This document shows, in pieces, positions 14,643 through 21,048 of a DNA stretch of 36,983 nucleotides. Where the stretch lies: positions 1 to 36,983 of the forward strand of contig CAMNHO010000016.1 in the NCBI GenBank assembly GCA_946539765.1. The letters are read 5' to 3'. Both the position numbers and the translations under genes were made by a program. How positions within the stretch are numbered: the first letter of the stretch is position 1; each line of letters opens with the position of its first letter. The notes beneath the pieces were generated by a model. That model had not been told where the DNA came from, did not search any database, and saw only the letters and a list, made by a program, of their open reading frames with translations. This stretch comes from UBA4312 sp002394635. Lineage in GTDB: Bacteria; Bacillota_I; Bacilli_A; Erysipelotrichales; Erysipelotrichaceae.

Positions 14643-15160
14643 TGAAAATTGTGGTGTTAAATGGAAGTCCACACTACAACGGACCGACCTCTGATATGGT
14701 GCGCGCTTTCTCGGAAGGGGCCTATCAGGCCGGACATCAAGTCAACGTGATTGATGTAGCACATAAAAATATCAAAGGGTGCATGGCTTGTGAATATTGT
14801 CGGAAGCAAGAAAAAGGGATCTGTATACAAAAGGACGATATGCAGGCAATCTATCCGGAAATACTGCAGGCGGATATGGTGGTATTTGCCTCACCGATTT
14901 ATTACTTTACTTTATCTAGCCAGCTGCAAGCAGCGATACATAGAACTTATGCTATTGATATTCCCAAGAAAGTGAAAAAAGTGGCTTTGATATTGAGTTC
15001 AGGAAGCAAATATGTATACGGACCAGCTATCTCACAATACTATCAGTCTATAGTAGAATACTGGGGTGTAGAAAATGCAGGCATTTTCACGGCTAACGGA
15101 AGACAGAATCATTCGATAAAAAAGCGAAAAGAGCTGTATCGTTTTGGTAAAAATTTGTAA
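14642..15160 (+). CDS. Iron-sulfur-flavoprotein-like NAD(P)H-dependent oxidoreductase
   Basis: A 172-residue flavodoxin-fold oxidoreductase. GSPHYNGPT at 8-16 is the FMN phosphate loop, and ASPIYYFTLSSQL near 84-96 the second FMN loop. Cysteines C47, C50, C53 and C61 give a CX2CX2CX7C pattern, which falls within the motif that binds a 4Fe-4S cluster in Methanosarcina iron-sulfur flavoprotein, so an electron-transfer flavoprotein is a good guess. Start and previous stop overlap by one base. The segment after about 150 (SIKKRKELYRFGKNL) is short, as in many relatives. Physiological donor and acceptor unknown. Confidence 0.83.
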   Translation: MKIVVLNGSPHYNGPTSDMVRAFSEGAYQAGHQVNVIDVAHKNIKGCMACEYCRKQEKGICIQKDDMQAIYPEILQADMVVFASPIYYFTLSSQLQAAIHRTYAIDIPKKVKKVALILSSGSKYVYGPAISQYYQSIVEYWGVENAGIFTANGRQNHSIKKRKELYRFGKNL

Positions 15161-15162
15161 AG

Positions 15163-15193
15163 GAAACGAGGATAATCGTTTCTTTTCTTTTTT
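15163..15193 (+). terminator. Rho-independent terminator after the hydrolase/flavoprotein operon
   Basis: A 7-bp stem GAAACGA / TCGTTTC with GGATAA loop, followed by TTTTCTTTTTT. The arms are nearly the same as those of the malQ terminator at 11959. Confidence 0.88.
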
Positions 15194-15227
15194 GGCTTTT
15201 GTAAAATAAAGAAAAAGGAGGATCTGT

Positions 15228-16079
15228 ATGAAATCATTTATACTTAATGATCAAGTAGAAATTCCATCAATTGGTCTGGGGGTATATCAAGTACCGGGAA
15301 ACGGACCGACATATCAGGCGGTTTCACAGGCTTTAAAAGCCGGGTATCGTCATATCGATACAGCTGAGAACTATGGCAATGAAGCTGATGTGGGCAGAGC
15401 TGTCCGGGACAGCGGCATTGACCGAAAGGAGATTTTTGTTACATCCAAACTGTGGATCCCTCATTATAGCTATGAAAAAGCCAAAGAAGGCATCCAACTG
15501 TCATTACAGAAGCTGGGATTGGATTATGTTGATTTATATCTGCTTCATCAACCCTATGGGGATACCATAGGAGCTTGGAAAGCGTTGGAGGAAGCGGTGG
15601 ATGACGGACGGATCCGTTCTATTGGAATCAGTAATTTTACAATTGCGTATCTAAAGGATTTTCTGCCCCATTGTCGTATCCTTCCATCTGTCAATCAGAT
15701 GGAATGTAATCCTTTCTGCCAGCAGAAAGCGCTGCGTGCATATGAAGAACCGTATGGGATCCGCATGGAGGCATGGTATCCGTTAGGGCATGGTAATACG
15801 GAACTGTTGACCCATGAATTGTTTCAAGAGCTAGCCCATAAATATCATAAAAGTACTGTACAGATCATTCTTCGGTGGCATGTACAGGAAGGAATCATTG
15901 CAATCCCAAAAACTTTGGATCCGGCACATATGGAAGACAACCTGAATATTTATGATTTTGAATTAACGGAGCAGGAAATGGAAGAAATCCGGTCTATGGA
16001 CACAGCCAAACCGACCCGAGATCCGGATGATCCAAAACGAAAGGCGTATATACTGGCGATTGTTTCCCCGGTTTATTAG
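15228..16079 (+). CDS. Aldo/keto reductase (cytosolic)
   Basis: A 283-residue aldo/keto reductase, NADPH-dependent carbonyl reductase of the AKR5-like bacterial group (2,5-diketo-gluconate reductase/YvgN type). The catalytic tetrad is complete: D44 and Y49 (HIDTAENYGNE), K74 (VTSKLW) and H107 (YLLHQPYG). IPKT near the C-terminal third is the cofactor phosphate loop. AAAGGAGG precedes the ATG. It follows a terminator and is probably transcribed on its own or with trxA. Physiological substrate is likely an aldehyde or alpha-ketoaldehyde, but that is inference from the family. Confidence 0.9.
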   Translation: MKSFILNDQVEIPSIGLGVYQVPGNGPTYQAVSQALKAGYRHIDTAENYGNEADVGRAVRDSGIDRKEIFVTSKLWIPHYSYEKAKEGIQLSLQKLGLDYVDLYLLHQPYGDTIGAWKALEEAVDDGRIRSIGISNFTIAYLKDFLPHCRILPSVNQMECNPFCQQKALRAYEEPYGIRMEAWYPLGHGNTELLTHELFQELAHKYHKSTVQIILRWHVQEGIIAIPKTLDPAHMEDNLNIYDFELTEQEMEEIRSMDTAKPTRDPDDPKRKAYILAIVSPVY

Positions 16080-16087
16080 GCATCTGA

Positions 16088-16117
16088 TTCGACCGCGGAA
16101 AGGAAATACGATAAGAT
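16088..16117 (+). promoter_or_regulatory. Possible trxA promoter
   Basis: TTCGAC at 16088-16093, 18-base spacer, TAAGAT at 16112-16117, ahead of a strong AGGAGGT site. Each hexamer departs from consensus by two bases; tentative. Confidence 0.3.
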
Positions 16118-16142
16118 AGGGTTATCAGGAGGTAATATATAT

Positions 16143-16451
16143 ATGAAACAAGTAAATACAGAAGAATTTAATACATTGATCCAAAAGGATGCTGTGTTGA
16201 TTGATTTCTTTGCGACATGGTGCGGACCATGTAAGATGTTAAGTCCGGTATTGGAATCCATCAGTGAAAAGATGGAAGGAAAATGTGAGTTTGCCAAAGT
16301 GGATATTGATCAGTCCATGGATCTAGCTCAAAAGTATGGTATCATGGCAGTTCCTACCGTTATCCTATTTAAAAAAGGAGAAAAAGCAGCAGCTTTTTCC
16401 GGATATCAGCCGGAACCAAAGGTCATGGAATTCTTACAGAATAATCTTTAA
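16143..16451 (+). CDS. trxA: Thioredoxin
   Basis: A 102-residue thioredoxin with the WCGPC redox motif (C27, C30) and the cis-proline P71 in AVPTV, standard family length and no signal peptide, so a cytosolic disulfide reductase. AGGAGGT stands about 8 bases before the ATG. The flanking reductase genes suggest a redox or stress setting. No thioredoxin reductase gene is nearby in this window. Confidence 0.95.
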   Translation: MKQVNTEEFNTLIQKDAVLIDFFATWCGPCKMLSPVLESISEKMEGKCEFAKVDIDQSMDLAQKYGIMAVPTVILFKKGEKAAAFSGYQPEPKVMEFLQNNL

Positions 16452-16455
16452 AAAC

Positions 16456-16479
16456 AAGCTCCTGATTTCAGGAGCTTTT
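16456..16479 (+). terminator. Rho-independent terminator after trxA
   Basis: AAGCTCCTGA pairs with TCAGGAGCTT (10 bp, with the innermost pairs probably open), ending in a short T-run. Confidence 0.8.
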
Positions 16480-16545
16480 ATAATGCAATAAGCAACCTTT
16501 GATTGAAAAAGGTGGTATTAGCAACGGATATATGTTTATTGTCCA

Positions 16546-16574
16546 TTGAGAGAGAATCTGTCCTTTTTTATAAT
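16546..16574 (+). promoter_or_regulatory. Promoter of the lipoprotein aldo/keto reductase gene
   Basis: TTGAGA at 16546-16551, 17-base spacer, TATAAT at 16569-16574. The start near 16581 gives a leader of about 42 bases ending in AAGGAGG. Confidence 0.75.
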
Positions 16575-16622
16575 AATAATGTAAGTATTGTTTAAATAAA
16601 GAAGATAAGGAGGATCCTGATA

Positions 16623-17582
16623 ATGAAAGCTATGCGTATTTTTAAAATAATCGTTGTTTTATGCTTGTTGATAACGGGGTGTTCAAGTGGTAGTAAACAG
16701 GAAAAAGAATCAACATCGAAATCGAAACAAACGATGACGGGTTCCTATCCGGACTTTGACTTTGAACAACATAATGTGATGTTAAACAGTGGCTATGAAA
16801 TGCCGATTTTGGGAATCGGGATGTTCTCGCTTTCAGATAGTGAGGCTGAAAATTCTACATACTGGGCTTTGAAAGCCGGTTTTCGTTTGATTGATACAGC
16901 GAGCATTTATGGCAATGAGGAAGCGGTAGGCAGAGGACTTCAAAGAGCTATCGATGAAGGCATCGTCACAAGAGAAGATGTGTTTATCACCACCAAGATG
17001 TGGACATCAAATTTTGATGACGGGGATGCAGCCATCCAGAAATCCTTGGACCGGCTTGGTGTCGACTATATTGATCTGATGATCTTGCATCATAGCCAGC
17101 CATCCAACGACGTACAGGCATATAAGGCAATGGAACGAGCTGTCAAGGATGGGAAACTGCATTCCATCGGATTGTCCAATTATTATGAACCGGAGGATTT
17201 TGACCGTCTGGTCAATGAGGTCACCATTGAACCTGCCGTTTTGCAGAATGAAACGCATCCGTATCATCAGAGTCTGGAAATGAAGGAACATATCGCATCG
17301 TATGGAACCGTCTTGGAAAGCTGGTTTCCGTTAGGAGGAAGAGGCAACACCCAAACACTATTCGAAGACCCGACAATTTCCCGAATTGCCGAAACGCACG
17401 GGGTATCCTCAGCACAGGTCATCATCCGCTGGCATTTACAGGCAGGAAATATCTGTATTCCGGGCTCTGCCGATCACCAGCATATCATAGAAAATTATGA
17501 TGTCTGGGATTTTGAACTGACAGAGGATGAGATGAGACAAATGGCAGATCTGGAAAAGGATGAACGATTTGCGGATTATTAA
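16623..17582 (+). CDS. Aldo/keto reductase with an N-terminal lipoprotein signal
   Basis: A 319-residue aldo/keto reductase carrying a lipoprotein signal peptide: MKAMRIFK, a hydrophobic core at 8-17, and lipobox ITGC with C20, then a Ser/Lys/Glu-rich linker to about residue 45. The barrel keeps the full tetrad D91 and Y96 (LIDTASIYGNE), K125 (ITTKMW) and H156 (LMILHH). The ATG has AAGGAGG 8 bases upstream and its own promoter, so the signal is part of the gene. This family uses NADPH and is normally cytosolic; an anchored extracellular form would lack obvious cofactor supply. Homologous to the reductase at 15228 but not a recent copy. Confidence 0.85.
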   Translation: MKAMRIFKIIVVLCLLITGCSSGSKQEKESTSKSKQTMTGSYPDFDFEQHNVMLNSGYEMPILGIGMFSLSDSEAENSTYWALKAGFRLIDTASIYGNEEAVGRGLQRAIDEGIVTREDVFITTKMWTSNFDDGDAAIQKSLDRLGVDYIDLMILHHSQPSNDVQAYKAMERAVKDGKLHSIGLSNYYEPEDFDRLVNEVTIEPAVLQNETHPYHQSLEMKEHIASYGTVLESWFPLGGRGNTQTLFEDPTISRIAETHGVSSAQVIIRWHLQAGNICIPGSADHQHIIENYDVWDFELTEDEMRQMADLEKDERFADY

Positions 17583-17636
17583 TACGGAACAAAGAAGATA
17601 CATGTACTTTTTATAAGAAACGGTTTAGACCAAAGG

Positions 17637-17650
17637 GTTACTTAAGTAAC
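17637..17650 (+). promoter_or_regulatory. Perfect 14-bp palindrome upstream of the tetR promoter
   Basis: GTTACTTAAGTAAC, a perfect self-complementary 14-mer lying 20 bases upstream of the -35 box. Candidate regulator-binding site. Confidence 0.4.
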
Positions 17651-17670
17651 GGGGTAGATCATTTTGTCCG

Positions 17671-17699
17671 TTGTAAGTTTACGGGAAGACCATTATAAT
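17671..17699 (+). promoter_or_regulatory. Promoter of the tetR-aldo/keto reductase-nitroreductase operon
   Basis: TTGTAA at 17671-17676, 17-base spacer, TATAAT at 17694-17699; predicted start near 17706, just before the palindrome at 17712. A second TATAAT at 17743-17748 has no -35 at a usable distance. Confidence 0.65.
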
Positions 17700-17711
17700 G
17701 CAGTCAGATAG

Positions 17712-17725
17712 GAAACCATGGTTTC
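17712..17725 (+). promoter_or_regulatory. Candidate TetR operator (perfect palindrome)
   Basis: GAAACCATGGTTTC, a perfect 14-bp palindrome placed just downstream of the predicted transcription start and 52 bases before the tetR start codon, the usual geometry for autorepression by a TetR protein. Confidence 0.55.
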
Positions 17726-17776
17726 TTAATTGGTTGACAAGGTATAATACTACAACCTATGGAAAGAGAAGATACG

Positions 17777-18346
17777 ATGATTCTAACAGGAAACGAAGAT
17801 TTAAGGGTCATAAAAACCATTGAAGGGATCAAAGGGGCTTTTGAAGATTTGATTTGTCAGAAAGACTATGCAAAGATCACAGTCAAAGAACTGTGTGATA
17901 AGGCCAGGATCAATAAAAAGACGTTTTATCATTATTATGAAACATTGGATGCGCTTTTGGCAGAGATGCAAAGGGAGCTATCCAAAGGATTTATTGAGCA
18001 TACGCAGAAGTATCATCTGCCAGAGGATCTTGATCGAGTGAATCGGGCATTCTTTCTTTATTCCGCAAAACAGTCACCGGCGTATGAAAAGATTACGTGT
18101 AGTGGATCGTATCATGCCATTCGTGAGGAGATGATTGCGAATGTGAATAATGAAGGATGGGGAAAATCCAAAAAGTTTCAACAGCTTACAGACTTTGAAA
18201 AACAACTGGTGTTGAATTTTGTCAACAATGACGTATTGATGGCCTATAAACAATGGGTGGAAGACGGCAAGAAGATAGAGATAGAAGATATGGTCGAAAT
18301 GACGAATCGAATCGTCCTCGGTGGTGTAAAAGCATTTTTTAAATAA
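17777..18346 (+). CDS. TetR-family transcriptional regulator
   Basis: A 189-residue TetR-type regulator. The N-terminal HTH spans about residues 10-60, with ITVKELCDKARINKKTFYHY as recognition region followed by the usual YE..D.L. The C-terminal ligand domain is not assignable. The ATG at 17777 is preferred for its purine-rich AAGAGAAG upstream; an in-frame ATG at 17759 has no ribosome site, though a TATAAT 10 bases before it leaves a near-leaderless start possible. It is followed after 15 bases by an aldo/keto reductase gene, the likely target together with its own promoter. Confidence 0.87.
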   Translation: MILTGNEDLRVIKTIEGIKGAFEDLICQKDYAKITVKELCDKARINKKTFYHYYETLDALLAEMQRELSKGFIEHTQKYHLPEDLDRVNRAFFLYSAKQSPAYEKITCSGSYHAIREEMIANVNNEGWGKSKKFQQLTDFEKQLVLNFVNNDVLMAYKQWVEDGKKIEIEDMVEMTNRIVLGGVKAFFK

Positions 18347-18361
18347 AGGAGAATATGTTAT

Positions 18362-19333
18362 ATGAAAACAAGAATGTTACGAGATATCGAAGTATCGGAA
18401 GTCGGTATGGGATGCATGGCTTTTTCTCATGGTTATGGACAGATACCGGATGAGAAATACAGTATTGAAGCCATACAGAATGCCTATGCTCATGGATGTA
18501 CATTTTTTGATACAGCGGAGGTATATAGTCCGAACCTGGCGGGGATCGGGCATAATGAAAGGATTGTAGGAAAAGCTTTAAAGGATATACGTGACCAGGT
18601 GGTGATTGCGACGAAATGGATGCCGACACGAATGGGATCTTTCTTTGGGGGCTCTATGTATGATACCGTAAAATCACATTTGGAAGATTCCCTGACCCGG
18701 CTTCAGACAGATTATGTAGATCTATATTATGTGCATCGCATGAATGGTATTTCCATAGAAAAGGTGGCTGATGTTATGGGACGTTTGATTGATGAAGGCA
18801 TGATCCGGGGATGGGGGCTATCCCAGGTGGATGTGGATATCATTGACCGGGCGCAGAAAATCACACCGTTAACTGCCATCGAAAACATCTATTCGATGGT
18901 GGAAAGAGACTCTGAGAAAGAAATCATTCCTTACTGCATGGAAAATCGAATTGGTTTTGTTCCGTTTTCTCCGATTGCCAGCGGGTTGTTGTCAGGAAAG
19001 ATCACAACCGAAACACGATTTGAGAAAAACGATGATGTCCGAAACTGGGTGCCACAGCTATCGCGAAGAAATATTGCCGGTAACCAGCCGATCGTCGATC
19101 TTCTAAAAAACTACGCACAGATAAAGGGAGCGACACCAGCACAGATTTCATTGGCATGGATGCTGCACAAATATCCGAATGTGGTACCGATTCCGGGCTC
19201 CAAGAATAAAGAAAGAATTGTGGAAAACCTGGAAGCATCCAATGTGGTATTGACAAACGAGGAGTTTACGGCACTGGAGGATTCATTAAATAGATTGGAA
19301 GTGTACGGACATCGGGGTCTTGGGGGATTCTGA
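18362..19333 (+). CDS. Aldo/keto reductase (general stress/YhdN type)
   Basis: A 323-residue aldo/keto reductase of the longer YhdN/AKR11-13-like type, cytosolic. Tetrad D50 and Y55 (FFDTAEVYSP), K85 (IATKWMP) and H125 (YYVHRMNG) is complete. SPIASGLLSGK near 205-215 and IPGSKNKERIVEN near the C-terminus are the NADP-binding loops. AAAGGAG precedes the ATG by 10 bases. It lies between tetR and a nitroreductase gene; the set suggests an electrophile or quinone-responsive detoxification operon, which is inference. Confidence 0.9.
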   Translation: MKTRMLRDIEVSEVGMGCMAFSHGYGQIPDEKYSIEAIQNAYAHGCTFFDTAEVYSPNLAGIGHNERIVGKALKDIRDQVVIATKWMPTRMGSFFGGSMYDTVKSHLEDSLTRLQTDYVDLYYVHRMNGISIEKVADVMGRLIDEGMIRGWGLSQVDVDIIDRAQKITPLTAIENIYSMVERDSEKEIIPYCMENRIGFVPFSPIASGLLSGKITTETRFEKNDDVRNWVPQLSRRNIAGNQPIVDLLKNYAQIKGATPAQISLAWMLHKYPNVVPIPGSKNKERIVENLEASNVVLTNEEFTALEDSLNRLEVYGHRGLGGF

Positions 19334-19356
19334 TACAATCAAGAAGGGGTACGATC

Positions 19357-19845
19357 ATGGAACGAAAGAGTATTCGTAAGTATAAACCGGAACCTTTAAA
19401 AGAATTTGAGATCCAACAGATCCTTACTGCAGCGTTTAAAGCACCCAGCTGTAAAGATTTGCGTCCCTGGGAGTATATCATTGTGGAGAATAAGGAAACG
19501 TTGGAAACCATGAGCAATGTAGCGCCTTATTCAAAGATGTTGAGCCAGGCAGCCATGGGCATTGTGGTCATGGCCAATCTGCACTGCAACGACAACCTGG
19601 ATCAATGCATCCAGGATTGTGCCGCTGCCACCGAAAATATGCTGCTGGAAGCCGCAAAGATGGACATTGGTTCGTGCTGGGTGGGATGTTATCCACGCAT
19701 GGATCGCATCGAAAAGCTGAGAAAGATCTTTTCTTTACCAGAGCATATCTATCCACTATGGATGATTTCGTTTGGCTATCCGGATGAAGATCCAAAAGAA
19801 AAGAATAAATGGGATGCATCCAAAATTCATCGGGAACGATATTGA
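19357..19845 (+). CDS. Nitroreductase-family flavoprotein
   Basis: A 162-residue nitroreductase-fold protein. The N-terminal RKSIRKYKPEPL is the FMN-phosphate motif and KAPSCKDLRPWEYIIV continues the family pattern. The middle (CAAATENMLLEAAKMDIGSCWVG shortened here to key residues C, E, G) and the ISFGYPDEDP end are also typical. Probably an FMN-dependent NAD(P)H reductase working as a dimer; substrate unknown. It is the last gene of the tetR operon, with an AAGAAGG site before the ATG. Its 3' end overlaps the convergent DUF4186 gene by 19 bases and no terminator was seen between them. Confidence 0.85.
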   Translation: MERKSIRKYKPEPLKEFEIQQILTAAFKAPSCKDLRPWEYIIVENKETLETMSNVAPYSKMLSQAAMGIVVMANLHCNDNLDQCIQDCAAATENMLLEAAKMDIGSCWVGCYPRMDRIEKLRKIFSLPEHIYPLWMISFGYPDEDPKEKNKWDASKIHRERY

Positions 19846-20444
19846 TTCAAGATCCATTGATCAATTACGGAAACGATCGAATCGATTTCTTCTGCAGACA
19901 GCTCCTTATCTTTTTCGATGTGATACCATTTATAAAGACAGCTTCGACAGCACGTGGCGGTTGCGTGCTGGGCAATAAAGACCGGATGTCCTTTCATAGG
20001 GGTTTGTCTACCATCGTTTTCAATCACGGCGGGTGCCAGCCGGGAGCGGATCAATTGGTAGGCATGTTGGTGAATGGTTTCCATGCCCTTTTGTTCGATC
20101 ATGGATCGTTCTTTTTCGAGCAGATGAAAACGGCTTCGAAATTTTGAACGATTTAAGCGTTGAAACAGATGATCATCCACAGAAAGGTCAATATTTGCTT
20201 TTTTGGCTTGTTCTCTCTGTTCTTTCTTGGGAATGTGATAGATTTTCCCGTCTTTACGAAAGACAGGACCGGTACTGTAAAAAAGAAAAGAGAATCCGTA
20301 TTGGACACATTGTTGACGAATGTGCAGGATCCATTGATAATCACAGAGAGGCTTGGTACCGATAGCTATCACAATGGAAATGGATGGATCATTGGGAATA
20401 GTTAGGGACTGATTAACGAATAGAGGGTAAATACGTTTGGTCAT
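19827..20444 (-). CDS. DUF4186 protein fused to a DUF5131-like C-terminal segment
   Basis: A 205-residue protein of two parts. Residues about 92-205 match my recollection of DUF4186: RSKFRSRFHL at 99-108, NDGRQTPMKGHPVFIAQH at 143-160, then ATATCCRSC with C165, C166 and C169. The conserved His/Cys set hints at metal binding. Residues about 20-88 resemble the tail of DUF5131 (phage Gp37/Gp68-like) proteins: a CDYQWILHIRQQC helix and GKIYHIPKKEQREQA. In full-length DUF5131 proteins a radical-SAM-like N-terminal region precedes this, and it is missing here. No Shine-Dalgarno was found before the ATG, so the gene may be a truncated remnant. Function unknown. Confidence 0.68.
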   Translation of the reverse strand: MTKRIYPLFVNQSLTIPNDPSISIVIAIGTKPLCDYQWILHIRQQCVQYGFSFLFYSTGPVFRKDGKIYHIPKKEQREQAKKANIDLSVDDHLFQRLNRSKFRSRFHLLEKERSMIEQKGMETIHQHAYQLIRSRLAPAVIENDGRQTPMKGHPVFIAQHATATCCRSCLYKWYHIEKDKELSAEEIDSIVSVIDQWILNQYRSR

Positions 20445-20465
20445 ATTACCATTTTACATTATAAT
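20437..20465 (+). promoter_or_regulatory. Promoter of the small lipoprotein gene (predicted leaderless)
   Basis: TTGGTC at 20437-20442, 17-base spacer, TATAAT at 20460-20465; the ATG begins 6 bases later at 20472. The central ATTATAAT is self-complementary and could also serve the opposite gene. Confidence 0.5.
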
Positions 20466-20471
20466 GGGGGT

Positions 20472-21026
20472 ATGAAAAAGATTATCAGTATATTCATTGT
20501 TTTGTCTATGTTTCTGTCAGGATGTGCCAGAGAATCGACACAGCAGGCCAGAAGTGTATGTGAATCTTATATGGAAAAAATGCATTTGGGAGAGTATGAA
20601 GATGCACGGGGGTATGTAGATCCTTCCTTATGGACGGAAACCATGGATCTGAATGCACTGGCGGAGCAGGCAGGCTATAATGAAGAAGTTAAGAAAATGT
20701 TTGTTTCTTATATGAATTATGTAGTATCGAAACAGTGGGTCACGTATAAAATTAAGGATGCGACCATGAAACAGGGAACCGCAACGATACTGGCAGAGGT
20801 TACCGGTATATCAGCGGAAGATCTGCTGGCATTGGATACGCAGGCAATTGTCGATACACTGAATGAAAAAATTCAAAACGGTGAGAGCACCGAAGGAGCA
20901 TTCAAAACGTATTTTGAAGCATGTCAGAAACAAGTGGATACATTGGATAAACACACGAGGATCATGGAATTTCAAGTATCCGAAAAAAACGGACAATGGT
21001 TGATTACAGGAATGAATGTAAAATAG
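20472..21026 (+). CDS. Small lipoprotein of unknown function
   Basis: A 184-residue predicted lipoprotein: MKKIISIFIVLSMFLSGC, lipobox LSGC with C18. The mature part is alpha/beta and acidic, with YMEKMHLGEYEDARGYVD near 33-50 and a C-terminal strand pair ending NGQWLITGMNVK. This layout is like the NTF2-like/DUF5105-type domains common in Gram-positive lipoproteins, but I do not recognise the family firmly. A -10 box 6 bases before the ATG and no spaced ribosome site suggest a leaderless mRNA. It converges on ftsH, and both stop codons lie in one hairpin. Confidence 0.8.
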   Translation: MKKIISIFIVLSMFLSGCARESTQQARSVCESYMEKMHLGEYEDARGYVDPSLWTETMDLNALAEQAGYNEEVKKMFVSYMNYVVSKQWVTYKIKDATMKQGTATILAEVTGISAEDLLALDTQAIVDTLNEKIQNGESTEGAFKTYFEACQKQVDTLDKHTRIMEFQVSEKNGQWLITGMNVK

Positions 21027-21048
21027 CAGGGATAATTTCCCTGCTATT
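21022..21048. terminator. Bidirectional terminator shared by the lipoprotein gene and ftsH
   Basis: Perfect 11-bp stem AATAGCAGGGA / TCCCTGCTATT with a 5-nt loop and T-rich flanks on both strands. The plus-strand TAG (21024-21026) lies in the left arm and the ftsH TAG (21046-21044) in the right arm. Confidence 0.85.

Noticed and set aside
16505..16530. Possible T-box leader (GGTGG text before the aldo/keto reductase gene)
   Set aside because: It lacks the AGGGTGGNACCGCG core and any terminator/antiterminator pair, and the downstream gene is not an amino-acid gene.
17734..17748. TTGACA followed by TATAAT before tetR
   Set aside because: The two hexamers are only 3 bases apart, so they cannot form one promoter; the TTGTAA-N17-TATAAT pair upstream is better.
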